A stretch of 8,668 bases of DNA from contig DNLZ01000182.1 of the NCBI GenBank assembly GCA_003488325.1, positions 1 to 8,668 on the forward strand. The letters run 5' to 3'. How positions within the stretch are numbered: the stretch's first letter is position 1; each line of letters begins with the position of its first letter. Shown piece after piece: positions 6,553-8,668 of the stretch. The stretch comes from Planctomycetaceae bacterium. Lineage in GTDB: Bacteria > Planctomycetota > Planctomycetia > Pirellulales > UBA1268. Below the pieces are notes generated by a model. The model was not told where the DNA came from, made no database searches, and was given only the letters and a program-made list of their open reading frames with translations. Position numbers and translations under genes: made by a program.

Positions 6553-7442
6553 CACGCCACCTTCCCGCCGAGGAGCCGCACGATCGCGAGCACGACGATC
6601 GCCGCCGCGATCATGATCAGCGACACGGCCACCGCGGCCTCCAACTGGCCGACGCTCAGCTCGAGAAACACGGTCGTCGAGAGCACCTCGGTGCGCATCC
6701 GCGTGGCTCCGGCGAAGACGAGGATCGGCCCGAATTCACCGAGCGACCGTGCCCACGCGATCGTGAACGCGGCCACCACCCCCCGCCACGCCTGGGGCAG
6801 CACCACGCGGCAGAACGCCTGATCCCGGCGGCAGCCGAGCGTCCGGGCCACCTGCTCGGCCCGCGGATCGATGCGGTCGAACGTCACCTGCAGCGAGTGC
6901 ACCGCGAACGCACAGGCGACGGCGAATTGCGCGATGACGACGGCGACGGGTGTGTAGGCAACCCGCATGCCGAGATGCCGCTGGGCGAGCGACTCGAGGG
7001 TCGTCCCCGCGACGGGGAGGTGGAAGAGGATGAGCAGGCTCAGTCCGAGCACGAGGGGAGGCAGCACGACGGGGATGTCGAGGACGGCCTCGACGGCACG
7101 TCGGCCCCGGAACTCGTGCCGCGACAGCAGGTAGGCCAGCGGCATCCCCACGACGATCGAGAGCAGGGCGGCGATCGTGCAGGTGACGAGCGTGAGCCGC
7201 ACGGCGAACCGGATCTCGGGCTTCGCGAGCGCCTCGAGCAGGTGACGCGGCGACGTCGACAGCACGTCGGCCGCCAGCAGCGCCACGACGAGCAGCACGT
7301 AGACGCTGCCGATCGCGATGAACGCGGCATGAAACGGCCAGTCGGGCCCCGCCCGAAACGGTCGTTCCATTCGGCCGGGCGGCAGCGCGCCGGGAAGCGG
7401 TGCCTCGGCACCGGCCGCCGGATCGTCCGCAGCACGTCTCAT
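6552..7442 (-). CDS. ModB-like molybdate/tungstate-type ABC permease
   Basis: This 296-residue integral membrane protein is the channel subunit of the oxyanion importer. Hydrophobic segments are visible at about 38-58, 83-106, 121-141, 163-183, 222-245 and 266-291, the usual five to six helices. The cytoplasmic ATPase-contact loop follows the pattern E-x-A-x3-G-x(n)-F-x2-V-x-LP (EQVARTLGC at 196-204, FCRVVLPQA at 210-218). ARSLGEFGPI (231-240) is the ModB/CysT-type signature. The start is ATG 7442, which overlaps the binding-protein gene's stop as ATGA. A later in-frame ATG (7370) has no visible ribosome site, and the residues before it are hydrophilic and could be dispensable. The frame stays open far upstream in antisense-like Arg-rich sequence that belongs to the binding-protein gene. 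Whether the ion is molybdate, tungstate or another oxyanion cannot be decided from the permease. Confidence 0.93.
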   Translation of the reverse strand: MRRAADDPAAGAEAPLPGALPPGRMERPFRAGPDWPFHAAFIAIGSVYVLLVVALLAADVLSTSPRHLLEALAKPEIRFAVRLTLVTCTIAALLSIVVGMPLAYLLSRHEFRGRRAVEAVLDIPVVLPPLVLGLSLLILFHLPVAGTTLESLAQRHLGMRVAYTPVAVVIAQFAVACAFAVHSLQVTFDRIDPRAEQVARTLGCRRDQAFCRVVLPQAWRGVVAAFTIAWARSLGEFGPILVFAGATRMRTEVLSTTVFLELSVGQLEAAVAVSLIMIAAAIVVLAIVRLLGGKVA

Positions 7443-8668
7443 CGCGTCGTCCCGACACTCATGCCGTCGCCGAGCCAGCGGAAACCCTCGGCCTCGAAGA
7501 TCTCCCTCGACTCGGCCGTCTCGATGGCGGCCAGGAGCCGCGTGGCCAGCCGTCGATGGGTCGATCCTGTCGCGACTCCATAGGGCTGATTGGCGATCGA
7601 GCAGGGCAGCCCGTCGATCCGGACCGCGTCGAGCACATCGCCCGAGCCGGCGGCATTGGAGAGGTAGACGACCGCGGCATCGAGCGAGCCGCTCCGCATC
7701 TGGTTGACGAGCATGTCGCCGGTGGGAGTCTGCACCACGACGTTCTCCATGAGCTCGGATCGGAGTCCGGCCTCGTTGAAGGTCCGCTGCGTGAGCCAGC
7801 CCATCGCGCACTGCTTCTCGTGGCCGATGCCCACCCGCAGGCCGGGTTTCGTGAGGTCGGCGAGGCCGCCGACGCCGTGCGGATTCCCCTTGGCCACGAG
7901 GATGACGAGTTCGTTCTGCGAGACGAGCCGCGACTCGGGAAAGAGATCCTGGACCTGCGTCATGAACTCCGTGTCGCAGGCGAAGTAGGCGTCGGGCACG
8001 CGTCCGGCCCGCATCTGGGCGACGAGGATGCCGCACCCGTTGTAGACGCGGGTCACGCGGACTCCCTCGCGTGCCTCGAACTCCGCCACCGTGCGGTCGA
8101 TCGCAGGCCGCAGCATCGATCCGGCGTAGAGGAGCAGTTCCGGATCGGGCTCCCAGGAATCGCCATCCACCGTGGAGAAACCACGCTCCCCGTAGCGGAC
8201 GAGCCCCCGATCCCGCGCCGCGCAGAACCGGGCGAAGCGGTGGGCGGCGGCGGTTCGGGCAACGGCGGCGGGAAGCGGGCCGGCGCGACCGGTCCCACCC
8301 TCGTCCTCGCCATCGCGCCGGGTCGCCCCCGCCTCCGGTTCCACCACGGCGATCCCCACGGCCGAGGTGATTCCCGCCAGCTCGGGCGCGTTGACTCCCT
8401 CGAGCGATTCGAAATCGTGGAGCACGGCGTCGTAGACGATCGCGGCATCCACCGCACCGAGCTTCACCGCGGTGGCCGCCTCCGCCACCGTGGTCGTGAT
8501 CACCGTGGCATGATCGCTCAGCGGTTGCCAACGGCCGACCGGCGCGAGCGCCGCCCGCACCACGGCGCCGATCGCGGCCGCATCCGGGTTGGCCAGCGCC
8601 AGCCGCAGGTCGGCCGCGAGCAGGTCGTCGAGGACCGCGATGCCCCGCGGATTGCCCCGCGGGACGGC
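7439..8668 (-). CDS. Tandem ModA-like solute-binding protein, N-terminus beyond window
   Basis: The frame is open to the right edge, so the gene lacks its start and any signal peptide here; 409 residues are visible. It holds two related periplasmic-binding modules of the molybdate/tungstate-binding class. The visible C-terminal lobe part of module 1 (residues 2-83: VPRGNP... LGAVDAAIVYDA) aligns with the same part of module 2 (258-338: VAKGNP... SGSLDAAVVYLS). Module 2 is complete, with LLLYAGSMLRPAID (178-191), VYNGCGILVAQM (208-219), DAYFACDTEFM (226-236), NELVILVAKGNP (252-263) and GDMLVNQMRSGSLDAAVVYL (317-336). The protein should capture the oxyanion outside the membrane and deliver it to the permease encoded next to it; the genes overlap by ATGA. 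A Gly/Glu/Arg-rich stretch (about 110-137) interrupts the end of module 1 just before HRFARFCAARDRGLV. A GTG at 8563 is not the start, because conserved binding-protein sequence continues upstream of it. Confidence 0.9.
   Translation of the reverse strand, partial: AVPRGNPRGIAVLDDLLAADLRLALANPDAAAIGAVVRAALAPVGRWQPLSDHATVITTTVAEAATAVKLGAVDAAIVYDAVLHDFESLEGVNAPELAGITSAVGIAVVEPEAGATRRDGEDEGGTGRAGPLPAAVARTAAAHRFARFCAARDRGLVRYGERGFSTVDGDSWEPDPELLLYAGSMLRPAIDRTVAEFEAREGVRVTRVYNGCGILVAQMRAGRVPDAYFACDTEFMTQVQDLFPESRLVSQNELVILVAKGNPHGVGGLADLTKPGLRVGIGHEKQCAMGWLTQRTFNEAGLRSELMENVVVQTPTGDMLVNQMRSGSLDAAVVYLSNAAGSGDVLDAVRIDGLPCSIANQPYGVATGSTHRRLATRLLAAIETAESREIFEAEGFRWLGDGMSVGTTR

Noticed and set aside
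5764..6822. Plus-strand open frame opposite the ATPase gene
   Set aside because: It is complementary to a gene with all ABC motifs and is itself Arg/Pro-rich without domains.
7443..8531. Upstream extension of the permease frame
   Set aside because: The extension overlaps the binding-protein gene and is compositionally antisense-like; the ATGA overlap at 7442 gives a natural start.
8561..8563. GTG as the start of the binding-protein gene
   Set aside because: Conserved binding-protein sequence (VPRGNPRG and LRLALANPDAAAIG) continues in frame from this codon to the window edge.
1..8668. CRISPR array, tRNA or rRNA genes, insertion sequence or prophage
   Set aside because: No regularly spaced repeat array, transposase, integrase or structural RNA signature was seen. 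The only repeat pair is at 5-64 and coding density is otherwise near complete.

Overview
The window is a GC-rich, almost fully coding bacterial segment with ten genes in two converging groups. The codon use, Tat-exported Gfo/Idh-type oxidoreductase, MEKHLA protein and EboB-like TatD hydrolase together suggest a member of the Planctomycetota (Pirellulales-like). That assignment is inference from gene content, because there is no rRNA or marker gene here. No stretch longer than about 125 bases lacks a gene.

Left part, + strand (1-1782). A 125-base leader carries two imperfect copies of a 23-base repeat, a 9-bp hairpin and a perfect CGGTCAT-N7-ATGACCG dyad. It is followed by three closely spaced genes: a 104-residue protein of unknown function, an EboB-like TatD-family metal-dependent hydrolase, and a MEKHLA-domain (PAS-like) protein. 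The usual neighbours of eboB in ebo clusters (eboA, UbiA prenyltransferase, EboD/E/F) are not seen.

Right part, - strand (8668 down to 1817). This is one compact run of seven genes read right to left: a tandem ModA-like solute-binding protein (cut by the right edge), a ModB-like permease, a short ModC-like ATPase, a MoaD/ThiS-like sulfur carrier ending in Gly-Gly, a ThiF/MoeB-like protein, a Tat-signal Gfo/Idh/MocA oxidoreductase and a major facilitator transporter. Most junctions overlap by 1-4 bases (ATGA, TGATG, GTGA, ATGA). The only real gap is the 68 bases between the ThiF-like gene and the oxidoreductase gene.

How they may work together. The first five minus-strand genes look like one module: import of a molybdate- or tungstate-type oxyanion plus a dedicated ubiquitin-like sulfur carrier and an E1-like partner, as expected for maturation of a pterin-bound Mo or W cofactor. 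MoaD-like and MoeB-like genes also accompany tungsten-dependent aldehyde:ferredoxin oxidoreductases in some bacteria, so the client enzyme may lie just beyond base 8668. The most unusual point is that the ThiF/MoeB-like protein keeps the Rossmann outline and both zinc CxxC pairs. By eye alignment it has lost nearly all residues that bind ATP and catalyse adenylation. The last two genes (oxidoreductase and transporter) look like a separate carbohydrate-related pair appended to the operon.
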